NCBI RefSeq assembly: GCF_964340395.1
Contig: NC_135549.1
Span: forward strand, 26,632,595 to 26,696,594
Source of the DNA: Glandiceps talaboti
Taxonomy: Eukaryota > Hemichordata > Enteropneusta > Spengelidae
Reading direction: 5' to 3'
DNA: 64,000 nucleotides
In this document: positions 35,452 to 46,700 of the stretch, one piece after another
How positions within the stretch are numbered: position 1 is the stretch's first letter
How the letters are laid out: the number at the start of each line of letters is the position of its first letter
Made by a program: the position numbers and the translations under genes
The notes under the pieces: generated by a model
The model's database searches: none
What the model was told of the DNA's origin: nothing
What the model saw: the letters and a program-made list of their open reading frames with translations, nothing else

Positions 35452-38400
35452 AATCCCCATCAACCACAGCAGAACAACAGACGATGGGCTCACTATATGG
35501 TCACACACAAAAGAAACGATCGCGAGGTGTCATCACATGTCCTCAATTACTACAACAAACAAGACATAAATATTACATTCCACAACATCATGCACTCATT
35601 AACATAAATCCCATTTCCATCATTTATAGGAGAGATTAAACTTTGGGCATTGCCGAAACACATATCTCATTCTACAATTGATGGCCGTGATGGAAGCAGT
35701 GTTCACTTATTGCAATAATATTTGGCAACACGTATCGGAATAATTTAATCTAGCATGTGTCTCTCCCACAACAGGCATTACCACCACAGTGGTTTGAGGC
35801 GACACTCACAACATTGTGAGAAGGCAATTTATTTCACTTGCGACTTATGTGATAGCACCGTGTTCGTCTCTTATTTGGCTGATATCCGAGAAGTCTGTTG
35901 ACTGCATTGTGAAATTGTTCTGACGCCACCAACTTATTGTGAGATTTACACATGGCTGTTAACTGTTTTGTGTCATTAGGGGGCGTTGTTTCATTTAATA
36001 CATGCCGTGCGACCATATTGCAGAGCGATTTCAAATGTGCACTAGTTTCTGGTTTTACGACGGACTGTAGAATCTCTTTTCGTCTGATTTGTCTCTCGGT
36101 GTTCATTGATATGTTCTATACATTCTGATCCAGAAATGTGACAATCTATGAAGGTCAAGCTAATAGATTTTTACAACAGATTCATTACTCCAAAACTACT
36201 TGAAGAATGAATCAGTGATACCAGACTCAGTGATTGTATTTGTAGATAAAAAAGAAAATACAATGGTGAGATATTACATTTACATTTTAATGTGCACAGA
36301 GATATAGTTCTTCAGGGCTAGGACTAATTTTTAGAGTAAACATCTTTTTGCTTGACATTCATACATTGCTATTTTTACAACCTTTCCCAGTAAACTTTTA
36401 TAAGTTTCAGTCAAAAGAGATACTTGCATGATGATAGATATCTTGACAACTGAACTGTCACAACTCAAAGAAGACTTGTGATAGGACAGGTTCCTTGTAT
36501 ATAACCATTTGAATTTTTCAACCAACGATTTCTTAAGTCACACATTCGTTACATTAGACAGTGCAATATAAAAGCTTGTAACTTTAACACTATGTGGATG
36601 TGTAAACTATTCAAACATGTACATGTAGCAGACAAAGATGACAATATGGTGACACTGTTTGACATCTAATATGAATTGACTGGTACAAATTATTACTTGT
36701 AAATATTGACAATTCAAATGATTTTTTAAATATTTGGAATGATGAAAATCAGTGTCATTTATACAATTTATGTACATACTAAGGTGTACAGCTTTAATAC
36801 TTTCTATATTTACAAGTACCCAATCTTCATAAATTATCATAAATAATACATATATTTAATTTCAAAAATTACATCAAATTAAATTATACTCTTATCATGC
36901 ACACTAAAAGTCTGATTCAGTGATGTTGATAATTTCAGGTAATGAAACGTAAATATTTTTTAACAATTTAGTAATGAATAGTTCGTATTGCATATTCAAG
37001 GGTTCGAATTACTTGCGAGCAATGTTTCATCTGTTCAAGTTGACAGGCTTTGTTAGACTGTCAACAGTCGCTCGCGCCTTTTTCCCCCTACGTTTTATCT
37101 ATAATCGCATACTGGTATCGAGGGCCGAAGGGTGACACGTTACCCATAAGTAATTGGAACCCTAGGTCATGTAACAAGAACTATTTACTAATGTTCTTCA
37201 GCAACCTGGGGAATGTATTTGTGAATTATTTCAGAAAGATGTTGTTCATAATATTAAATAGCTTTGTACATCAAATGTAAATGTATCTTGAAATATTACA
37301 CACACTCGCACACACTTCAGATTTGATTTACGGATCTTTTGAATTTTTTATCCAAAAGTGACATTTTTGCTACAAATTTTTCAAGTGTCCCGGTTCGCTT
37401 GTGCGCCTTTTTATTCTCGACATTTCCCGGAATTTATTTTTTTGGAAACATGGATTCAGACGAAGCTTCATTCGATCTTAAAATCGATTGGGGCGATTAT
37501 CGCAACTAGATTCACTACGAAAAAAATCACTGTGCAATCCTTCAGTCACATCAAACGACAGATTTTCAACACCATTTTCCGAATTCGCAGTTTAAGAAGA
37601 GCCTGGCTGGACGAGAAAGTACGACAGCGAACAAACAAAGCCACAAACTGGATCGCATCACTTTACACCGAGTGAAAGTCATGGCGGGAACGCCAGATTG
37701 ACACGTTGACGGACCGTGCATGTACACATATTACCCAGTTGCATCTTTAGAGTCAGCGGTTGCTGTATGTCTGGAACGTTCCGGTAAACAAAAATCACGA
37801 TTTCATTCGATGTTTAATTGTTCTCATTGAAAATGTGTTCCCATAAATATGTACTTGCAATGTTTGGGCGGAAATAAACTGTGTTGTTAAAATGTTTCAC
37901 AATTTTGTGTAATTTGTTGCATGCAAATTGACTGCTGAGAGTAATTTGTTTCATGCAAATTTAGAATTCTTTTGTTTAGTAGAAATATCGGTCACAGCCC
38001 AAAGAAAGGGTGTGCTGTGCTTCCATATAAGCAATCGAAATCAAGGCCTCTGATTGGCCAAGTTGGTCAAGCCGTACAACTAGCTTGAAGTACACAGCTT
38101 GAACGGAGGGTAGCTAATTAGCATATATTTATGAGGATAATATTTGAATTCAGACAGCGCCCTCTAGTTGGACAGTGACCGTTAGTGGGTTTTCACGGAA
38201 ATTTTCGTCGCTTCATATTATCGTCGTCGTTAACGCCACCATACCTAATTTATGGTGATATTGAATCGCCTTGTGGGTAAGTATTCGCATGTAATTTTTC
38301 AAGAATTTCTATGTAGTGAAACTGTCATTTTGACGATGCTATGGGTTTTTAGCGATCAAATATTGTTACAAGTTTAGCGATGCCGCACTGATGCAATGAT

Positions 38401-39450
38401 ATTTGTAAGTCCTGCTATCGATTTATCATGATCTGAGAAACGTTGAGACGTAATTTCTGTTTGGCTCAAGGTCTTGATATAAACTTACAGACATTTAAAT
38501 TTGACCGTGAATCGATGTTTCCATCATCATGGCATGGCGACCATCCTTTTGAATCACTGAGTACGCGTGTTGCCACGCCAAGAGCACACGGTGAGCTATA
38601 CGCGTACACGCGTGTCATTGTAGCTGTAGAAGGAACAACCGTTACGGCAAATTAAGTTTCTGATATATTCCGTTTCGGCCTTTGAAACTAGATTTGACTC
38701 AGCTCTAACAATAATATTATATACAAGCATTTCGTAATTAATTTCAGACCAACTTCACACACAAAATTGTTTCGTCTTGCAGGTACACAGTAGCTGATGG
38801 TTGGTTGGTTGAAGGAGGCTTTCCGAGTCATTCGCCATATTAGTGTGGATGTGGAGAAGTTTGCTTCCTGACTGAACTTTATCTGAGGTGTAAATATGTG
38901 TTGAACTGTTTGTCTAGAGTGTCTTCTAGGGTCATTTACTTTATTGCTATTGTAATTTTTGAGTGTTGTACTCTTTAAATATGATCCTCTTAAAACACTC
39001 AACTGTTCTGTCACCCCATAGACCCTACGGGTCTATGGTCACCCAAAAGCAAGGTTGTCAATAAAATACGTGTCATTTATAAACAATGCACAGCTTGCAT
39101 ATCTAGTGACATACCAAGGAATCGAAATTGAGTATCATATCTAATATGTCAAAAATTAGACTATTTGAACTGTCTAAACGTAAGGCTATGAAAGTTAATT
39201 TGAAGCTTGAAAAGGGGCGTTTGTTCAGTATGTGAAAATATTTCATTCAAAATTTATTCAATACATAGACAACATGACAGTTATGCGAAAACAAAACATG
39301 AAAACATGTTGTGAAATCCATGTGATAAAATGTCACAAGAAATGTTGGAGGAAAATTAGATCTATAGGCGGAAATGGGTCAATACAAATAGCTATCATTC
39401 AACATAAGCTGCAACACTGAGTTGATTCGTTTTATTAGCAATAATAAAAG
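35452..39450. other. Region with no confident gene
   Basis: A 90-codon minus-strand frame (36106-35834: MNTERQIRRKEILQSVV ...) has coding-like composition but no recognised domain. Short plus-strand frames at 37358-37675 and 38443-38655 are likewise unassigned. A hairpin CATAGACCC-TAC-GGGTCTATG lies at about 39018-39038 and is related to the one at 2159. I see no other structure. Confidence 0.4.
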
Positions 39451-40219
39451 GTGTATGAGGTATGGTTGAAAAAGATAACGAAGCGTGAAAAATGCCGTTC
39501 TATGGAAATGATAGAGCTGTACATAATAGTAGGAGACAAAAGAGAAAAAATAAAAATCATTGATAGGAAATCAAGAAGTATTCACTCATCTGTTCGATCA
39601 CATTTGGGGTTACAGAAAGGACAGTTTAGGCTCTTCTGCCAAAGAAAGCCACTGTATGACACAGACACTATTGAGGTTCCTCCATTTTGTGATATTTCTG
39701 TCAATATTAGTGGCCATGGTGGTGGTGTTACTGTCAGAACAAGCTCACCCAGGTAAAGATTGTGGCCCCTGTTCAAAATGTGGTGTTGACAAAGCATCTC
39801 GTTGGTATCATAAGGTCACAAAGTCCACTGAATTTCTTAACTGGTTGTTTGAAACCTATGGTATTGATGAAACATGCTGTCTCTGTCCAAAATGTGTCAG
39901 ACAAATTGATAGAGCATACGAGAAATTCTGATAAGCCGGACGGCAGAAAACGAAAAGTAACCTTGTGTTTTATTTGCAGTGAAATTAGTTCAAATAATAC
40001 AGATGTGAAAGCAAGGAATATACACATAGGGGAGAGAATGATATGGAAGTGGATGACATCGCGTTAACAGAGGGTGAAGAAATACTTGACATTATTGATG
40101 AGCTAGAAACTCTTGTACAGTTTGAAGAAGAATATAATTTACCAGAAGAATGTGTGTTTGAGAGGGAACATGATTGGGATGAAGGCGAGGACGGAGATTG
40201 GGATGGTAACGATTTTTAG
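39451..40219 (+). pseudogene. Ubiquitin-like/zinc-ribbon/acidic-tail protein, frameshifted
   Basis: The first frame (39451-39754) reads MIELYIIVGDKREKIKI, SVRSHLGLQKGQFRLFCQRK, PLYDTDTIEVPPFCDISV and NISGHGGG. The alternation, length and Gly-rich end resemble a ubiquitin-like beta-grasp fold. The second frame reads KDCGPCSKCGVDKASRWYHK, LNWLFETYGIDETCCLC and PKCVRQIDRAYEKF, with CxxCxxC and CxCxxC pairs that should bind zinc. After another one-base shift it reads DKPDGRKRKVTLCFICSE, and a third frame ends in a strongly acidic tail (GEEILDIIDELETL, EREHDWDEGEDGDW, DGNDF) with TAG at 40217. About 240 residues once in all, with two or three frameshifts. The family is not recognised. Confidence 0.5.
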
Positions 40220-40699
40220 TTTCAAGAAAATCAAACGTAACACCTAATAAAAAAATTGTGTGGTTCCAATTATCAAATTTTAGCATAGGTGGAGTACATG
40301 TGTAGGTAGAATTTTTAGTCTATTTTATTTTTTTTTCATGTGTGAGTGTCTAGTTTAGGGTTTCCATTGTTTTCCAAAAGGTCTCTGTGTTGTTTATTTC
40401 TTCCTATCAGATATACAGCCATTTCAGATTGGAAGAACAGTTCTATGTATTGTCTTCCTATGTTGGTGTCAGTTTCCTCATCCATTATTTTCGTGAGAAT
40501 TCACAGTATGCTGTTTCATATCATAATTTAAAAAATAAATAAATACCCCTTTGTCATCCCTACTAAGGCCCTAAAGCTAAAAGTTAATTTGCGGAACATT
40601 AAAAAAATAGGGCATTGTAGAAATGGCCAATAATATCTTGTGGACGTAACAAGAGAAAATATTCCATAGGGTAAAGACGAAATGATAAAAAAATGATAC

Positions 40700-41165
40700 C
40701 TGTTTGCATGGGCGGCTGTTCAGCTTCTTCTTCACCATCAGTATTACTAGTACCATTATTACTACTACTGCTGCTGCCGTTGTTGTTGTTGCTGTTTTTG
40801 TCAGAACGAGCATTGGCACTAGTGTCAATGACATGGATTGGGTCTGTCTGTGGCCTCTTACACCATATCGCGTCAATGGCCTCTAAAAATTTAGGCCATT
40901 TATCGGGGCGACCACTCCCAGACTTCCTAAGAACATCTTTAAAGCGTTTGTATGACTCTTTACGATGCCTTATTTTCGCCGAACATTGGTCGCCGGTTCT
41001 ATTTATGTCGTGCCTCTCTTTCAATAGACTGGAGATACGTTCAAAAGTTCCTTTGGTACGAGGACTATTCTCCAATTCCTCCTGTATAACGGCATCGCCC
41101 CATAAAGCAATGAGCGCAGCTGTTTCATCGTCTGTCCAAAACTCTCTTCCAAAATTAGCTGCCAT
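40700..41165 (-). CDS. Myb/SANT-like (trihelix/MADF-type) DNA-binding exon
   Basis: Read from ATG 41165 (minus), 155 codons are open to a CAG|GTATCA donor. Residues 8-100 carry FWTDDETAALIALWGDAVIQ, then NSPRTKGTFERISSLLKERH, RTGDQCSAKIRHRKESYKRF and KDVLRKSGSGRPDKWPKF, the three-helix trihelix (Myb_DNA-bind_4) pattern with its conserved tryptophans. A low-complexity Asn/Ser linker and an acidic patch (DGEEEAEQ) follow. Such domains occur in host transcription factors and in the Myb-like second protein of Harbinger transposons. The exon has no lesion and is probably the first exon. Downstream exons are not recognised. The role is DNA binding by inference. Confidence 0.72.
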
Positions 41166-41696
41166 ATTTATTTGACATATCCTACACACAACAAATAGGA
41201 GTTTATAAATAGTTCCAAATGTGCAACCAAGTTACAATTTCTACACAATTTTGGAAATCAATAATCGTATGAAGTGTTGTTTAACTCATTTACAACAAAG
41301 CACACACATACATTTTAGGAGAAATTATTTTTTTAACTTGTTCATATGTACATCATTAAAACCCATGGACGAAAAAATTCATAAATTTACGAACTTATAT
41401 TAATAAATGTCCGTTTACGTCGTCACGATTTCGCGCCAACTTGACAAATAATAACGAACACACACAACGTTCGAAAAATCAAGACAAAACGCATTAATGT
41501 TATCGAGTTACCATTATATTTTGCACCTATGGTAAATCTTACACAACAGAGAATTGAAATATGCTCAAAAATATATATCATGTCTGACCTGAACGAAATT
41601 TTCAGTCATAACACATCCTTTCCGTAGTATGAAAACGTAAAAAACACATTCTAACAGCTGATAACGTACCTGACATGCTCGTAGATCTACTTCCGA

Positions 41697-41862
41697 GGTC
41701 AGGAGGCTTTCAGGACGGAACGCGTCTACACGCAGCATATAGGACGAACGAAGTCAGGAGGTAGAGTTGACTTCTCAGACCATAGATGTATTAGCACTAA
41801 TACATCCATGCTCAGAAGAGCTCAGAGGTCTCTGTCACAGCATGGATGTATCTCACTAATAC
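41697..41862. repeat. Repeat cluster upstream of the Myb-like exon
   Basis: TCAGGAGGCTTTCAGGACGG, CGCGTCTACACG and GTAGAGTTGACTTCTCAGA recur in altered order and orientation at 57978-58088. A near-perfect palindrome, CATAGATGTATTAG then CACTAATACATCCATG, lies at about 41781-41811, and a second partial copy (CATGGATGTATCTCACTAAT) follows at about 41841. The same palindrome arms flank the foldback at 28.7-29.1 kb. These are probably ends of small DNA transposons. Confidence 0.6.
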
Positions 41863-42018
41863 CACAGGGTGCTCAGGCTCAGTTAGTTTTGTTTACAAAT
41901 ACAAACAAACAAGTAAACCAAAAAACACAAAAACCAAGTAAAATAAACAAACAAACTACCCGACACATGAGTAGATACATACATGAATAAACGACAACAA
42001 ACCAACGAACAAACACTG

Positions 42019-42640
42019 CCCCCCCCCCCCCCGAAATGGAACCATTGTGTAAGTCTTTTGATATGTTATATAGAAGCATAACAGGTGCTCCGTCTTTGAC
42101 TTGAAGGGTCTTCTGAGCAATACAACATTTATCCACTTCTCTTCTGTCACCCTGCCTTGAATACATGGCACTGACCAGTTAAACGATCCAGTTCACACAT
42201 ATTGTGGAAATCCACATCTATATTTGTGAAGCAAATATGTGTTGGTAAAGGTGTTTGTTGGTTTGGTAATGGCCTCGCTAATGTTTTCAGGAACTGTTCA
42301 TTTTCTGTATCACACTGGCCAATTCTTATGGAATTCAAAGTTTGGAGTAAACGATCTTGACTCTGCTGTCTGTATATGGTCTTTAGAAGCACTGAGTGTT
42401 CGAATGTGGGTGCCCAAGTTGAGCAGGGAAAGCATAGTGACCTGGGTCGACATAGTCAGGAACTGGTGGCAATTGATAGAAATCACCTACTCCAATTATT
42501 TGAATTCCACCAAAGGGTTGACTATTTCCGCGACAGTGTTGTGAAATGATTGATATCATGTTAAAAATTCTTGCACTTAGCATAGAAATCTCGTCAACAA
42601 TGATGACTCCTACTTCTTGTAACTCGGAGTTTCACGCATT
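42019..42640 (-). pseudogene. PIF1-like DNA helicase fragment
   Basis: On the minus strand the first frame reads ELQEVGVIIVDEISMLSARI followed by FNMISIISQHC, then PFGGIQIIGVGDFYQLPPVP. This gives Walker B (VIIVDE) and the GDFxQLPPV motif of the PIF1/RecD-like superfamily 1B helicases. A second frame (42392-42147) reads LLQTLNSIRIGQCDTENEQF, LKTLARPLPN, NIDVDFHNMCELDRL and CHVF. A third (from about 42166) gives KTLQVKDGAPVMLLYNISKD, the LK.GA.VMLL.N motif near the C-terminus. Walker A and the last motif (SQGLT) are missing. Two frameshifts make it non-functional. PIF1-like genes occur in Helitrons and in high-copy invertebrate families; which origin applies here is not visible. It ends at a poly-C run (42019-42032). 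Confidence 0.85.
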
Positions 42641-42675
42641 GTGCGATCATCAGACAACTGTTTTCTACTCTGGGT

Positions 42676-42766
42676 GTGCTGTTTATATAGAGTGCACACA
42701 ATAGAAATATATATATATAGAGTGCACACAATAGAAATATATATATATATATATATATATATATGG
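42676..42766. repeat. Duplicated unit plus (TA)n
   Basis: GAGTGCACACAATAGAAATA occurs twice in tandem, each followed by TATATATA. The second copy has a longer TA run ending near 42762. Confidence 0.85.
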
Positions 42767-43119
42767 GTTGCCATGGAAACCAGGCAAAACTATTTACAAA
42801 AGGAAATACATCGGGAAATTACTAAAAGAAGTTTTATTTTACAAATAATTGTTTGTACAAAAAATCTCCATACATGCGAGATGATCATGTTTCACATCAT
42901 ATCACATAATCTACTCAAATATTGCTGTGGTAATGGTAGCAAGTATAGTGTAGTAATAATACACTGCTAAAACCACTTTGGTTTGTTTGGCACAAAATTA
43001 ACATTTGGTAATATATAGTGCACCGGGAGCAATTATGGACAATGCAATGGAGAAAAATATAAAAAATTGCCGTATTGCCACAATTTACCATTTAACACAC
43101 AAGTTTTAAAAGTAATGTA

Positions 43120-43405
43120 CAGCTTTTCCCTTATGAAAATAGAGTGTAAAGGCTCGCAATCAAAGTAAAGTATAACTGTTCTCAGAGCAAAGTAAATTGT
43201 AACTCTTCTCGCATCAAAATAAAGCATGACTTTTACCAATCAAAGTAAAGTATAAGTGTTCACAAATCAAAATAAAATGTAACTGTTCTCCAATCAACTA
43301 AAGTAAAACTGTCCCCCTATCAAAGTAAAGTACAACTGTACCCCAATCAAATTACAGAGTAACAGTTCCAAAAGCAAAGTAAAGTGCAACTGTTCCCTGG
43401 TTAGT
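43120..43405. repeat. Diverged 27-bp minisatellite, outlying block
   Basis: About ten degenerate units (CAATCAAAGTAAAGTATAAC and relatives) form a small block separated from the main array by about 390 bases of unrelated sequence (43405-43800). The units are much more diverged than in the main array. Confidence 0.85.
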
Positions 43406-43799
43406 CTAGTTCCTAGACAGAATCGACACAATCGTTAATATTTACATCACAACTCACAGTATAGTCAAAGTTGTTACACTACAAGTCCTGAGATGCACGA
43501 GTTGCAATTTAATGTAATTTAAAATTCATACACACCCACCCAAACAGTCATTAACATCACACCTTTATATTTAATGAATCACAAAATTCTAACCAATAAC
43601 ACAGCCCTCATAAAGGTAGTGGTTATTCGGGCAGTTATGTAATGATATATTTAGCAGCTTTGGGTACTACTTATACACTGTTCATCACTATAGCAGCTGG
43701 GGTTCAGTAATGGGATGAACAACCTTTTGTGCTGATTGAGGGACTTTGACCAGACGTGGTTTAGTGTGAAACCAAGTTGGCATCCAGTCTATTCCCTGT

Positions 43800-46700
43800 C
43801 AGAGTAAAGTGAGACTATTCCCCTAGCAAAATGAAAGTAAAATAACATCTCTAATCAAAATTAGGGTTAACCGTTCCTCAATCAAAGTAATGTGTAAAAG
43901 TTCCCCCAGTCAAAAGTGGAAGTATAAATGTTCCACAAAGTAAAGTGCAACTGTTCCCCAATCAAAGTAAAGTTCAACTATTCCCCAATCAACGTAAAGT
44001 GTAACTCTTCATCAATCAAAGTAAAGTGTAACTGTTCCTTAATCAAAGTAAAGTGTAACTGTTCCTCATTCAAAGTAAAGTGTAGCTGTTCCCCAATCAA
44101 AGTAAAGTGTAACTGTTCCCAAATCAAAGTAAAGTGTAACTGTTCCTCATTCAAAGTAAAGTGCAACTATTCGTCAATCAAAGTGTAACTATTCCCCAAT
44201 CAAGGTAAAAGTGTAACTGTTCCTCAACCAAAGAGAAGTGTAGCAGTTCCCCAATCAAAGTAAAGTGTAACTGTTCCCCAATCAAAGTAAAGTGTAACTG
44301 TTCCCAAATCAAAGTAAAGTGTAATTGTGCCTCATGATCATTCAAAGTAAAGTGCAACTGTTCCCCAATCAAAGTAAAGTGCAACTATTCCTCAATCAAA
44401 GTGTGACTATTCCCCAATCAAAGTAAAGTGTAACTGTTTCCCAATCGAAGTGTAACTGTTCCCCAATCAAAGTAAAGTGCAACTATTCCCCAATCAACGT
44501 AAAGTGTAACTCTTCCTCAAAGTAAAGTGTAACTGTTCCCATTCAAAGTAAAAGTGTAACTGTTCCTCAACCAAAGAGAAGTGTAGCTGTTCCCCAATCA
44601 AAGTAAAGTGTAACTGTTCCCAAATCAAAATAAAGTGTAATTGTTCCTCATGATTATTCAAAGTAAAGTGCACCTCTTCCTCAATCAAAATAAAGTGTAA
44701 CTGTTCCTGAATCAAAATAAATTGTAAATGTTTCCCAATCAAAGTCAAGTGTAACTGTTCCTCAATCAAAGTAAAGTGTAACTATTCCCCAATCAAAGTG
44801 TAACTGTTCCCCAATCAAAGTAAAGTGTAACTGTTCCGCAATCAACGTATAGTGTAACTGTTCCTTAAAGTAAACTGTATCTATTCCCCAATCAAAGTAA
44901 AATGTATTTATTCCAAAATCAAAGTAAATTGTAAGTTCATTAATTAAAGTAAAAAAACACTGTTCCTCAACCAAAGTAAAGTGTAACTATTCATCAATGA
45001 AAGTAAATTGTAAATGTTCCCCAATCAAAGTAAAGTCTCACTGTTCTTCAATCAAAGTAAAGTGTAACTGTTCCTTAATCAAAGTAAAGTGTACATGTTC
45101 CCCAAGCAAACTAAAAGTGTAATTGTTCGCCAATCAAAGTAAAGTGTAACTGTTCCCCACTCAAGGTTAAGTGCAACCGTTCCTCAACCAAAGTAAAGTG
45201 TAACTGTTCGTCAATGAAAGTAAATTGCAAATGTTCCCAAGTCAAAGTAAAGTCTAACTGTACTTCAAAGTAAAGTGTAACTTCCCCAAAGTGTAACTGT
45301 TCCTTAATTAAAGTAAAGTGCACCTGTTCCTTAATCAAAGTAAAGTGTAACTGTTCCTTAATCAAACTAAAGTGTAACTGTTCCCCAATCAAAGTAAAGT
45401 ACATCTGTTCCCCAAAGTGTAACTGTTCCCATTCAAGGTAAAAGTGTAACTGTTCCTCAACCAAAGAGAAGTGTAGCAGTTCCCCAATCAAAGTAAAGTG
45501 TAACTGTTCCCCAATCAAAGTAAAGTGTAACTGTTCCCAAATCAAAGTAAAGTGTAATTGTGCCTCATGATCATTCAAAGTAAAGTGCAACTGTTCCCCA
45601 ATCAAAGTAAAGTGCAACTATTCCTCAATCAAAGTGTGACTATTCCCCAATCAAAGTAAAGTGAAACTGTTTCCCAATCGAAGTGTAACTGTTCCCCAAT
45701 CAAAGTAAAGTGCAACTATTCCCCAATCAACGTAAAGTGTAACTCTTCCTCAAAGTAAAGTGTAACTGTTCCTCAACCAAAGAGAAGTGTAGCTGTTCCC
45801 AAATCAAAATAAAGTGTAATTGTTCCTCATGATTATTCAAAGTAAAGTGTACCTCTTCCTCAATCAAAATAAAGTGTAACTGTTCCTGAATCAAAATAAA
45901 TTGTAAATGTTTCCCAATCAAAGTCAAGTGTAACTGTTCCTCAATCAAAGTAAAGTGTAACTATTCCCCAATCAAAGTGTAACTGTTCCCCAATCAAAGT
46001 AAAGTGTAACTGTTCCGCAATCAACGTATAGTGTAACTGTTCCTTAAAGTAAACTGTATCTATTCCCCAATCAAAGTAAAATGTATTTATTCCAAAATCA
46101 AAGTAAATTGTAAGTTCATTAATTAAAGTAAAAAAACACTGTTCCTCAACCAAAGTAAAGTGTAACTATTCATCAATGAAAGTAAATTGTAAATGTTCCC
46201 CAATCAAAGTAAAGTCTCACTGTTCTTCAATCAAAGTAAAGTGTAACTGTTCCTTAATCAAAGTAAAGTGTACATGTTCCCCAAACAAACTAAAAGTGTA
46301 ATTGTTCGCCAATCAAAGTAAAGTGTAACTGTTCCCCACTCAAGGTTAAGTGCAACCGTTCCTCAACCAAAGTAAAGTGTAACTGTTCGTCAATGAAAGT
46401 AAATTGCAAATGTTCCCAAGTCAAAGTAAAGTCTAACTGTACTTCAAAGTAAAGTGTAACTTCCCCAAAGTGTAACTGTTCCTTAATTAAAGTAAAGTGC
46501 ACCTGTTCCTTAATCAAAGTAAAGTGTAACTGTTCCTTAATCAAACTAAAGTGTAACTGTTCCCCAATCAAAGTAAAGTACATCTGTTCCCCAAAGTGTA
46601 ACTGTTCCCATTCAAGGTAAAAGTGTAACTGTTCCTCAACCAAAGAGAAGTGTAGCAGTTCCCCAATCAAAGTAAAGTGTAACTGTTCCCCAATCAAAGT

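Noticed and set aside
40577-40886. Plus- and minus-strand frames overlapping the Myb-like exon
   Set aside because: They are antisense or shifted readings of the Asn/Ser-coding run, without motifs.
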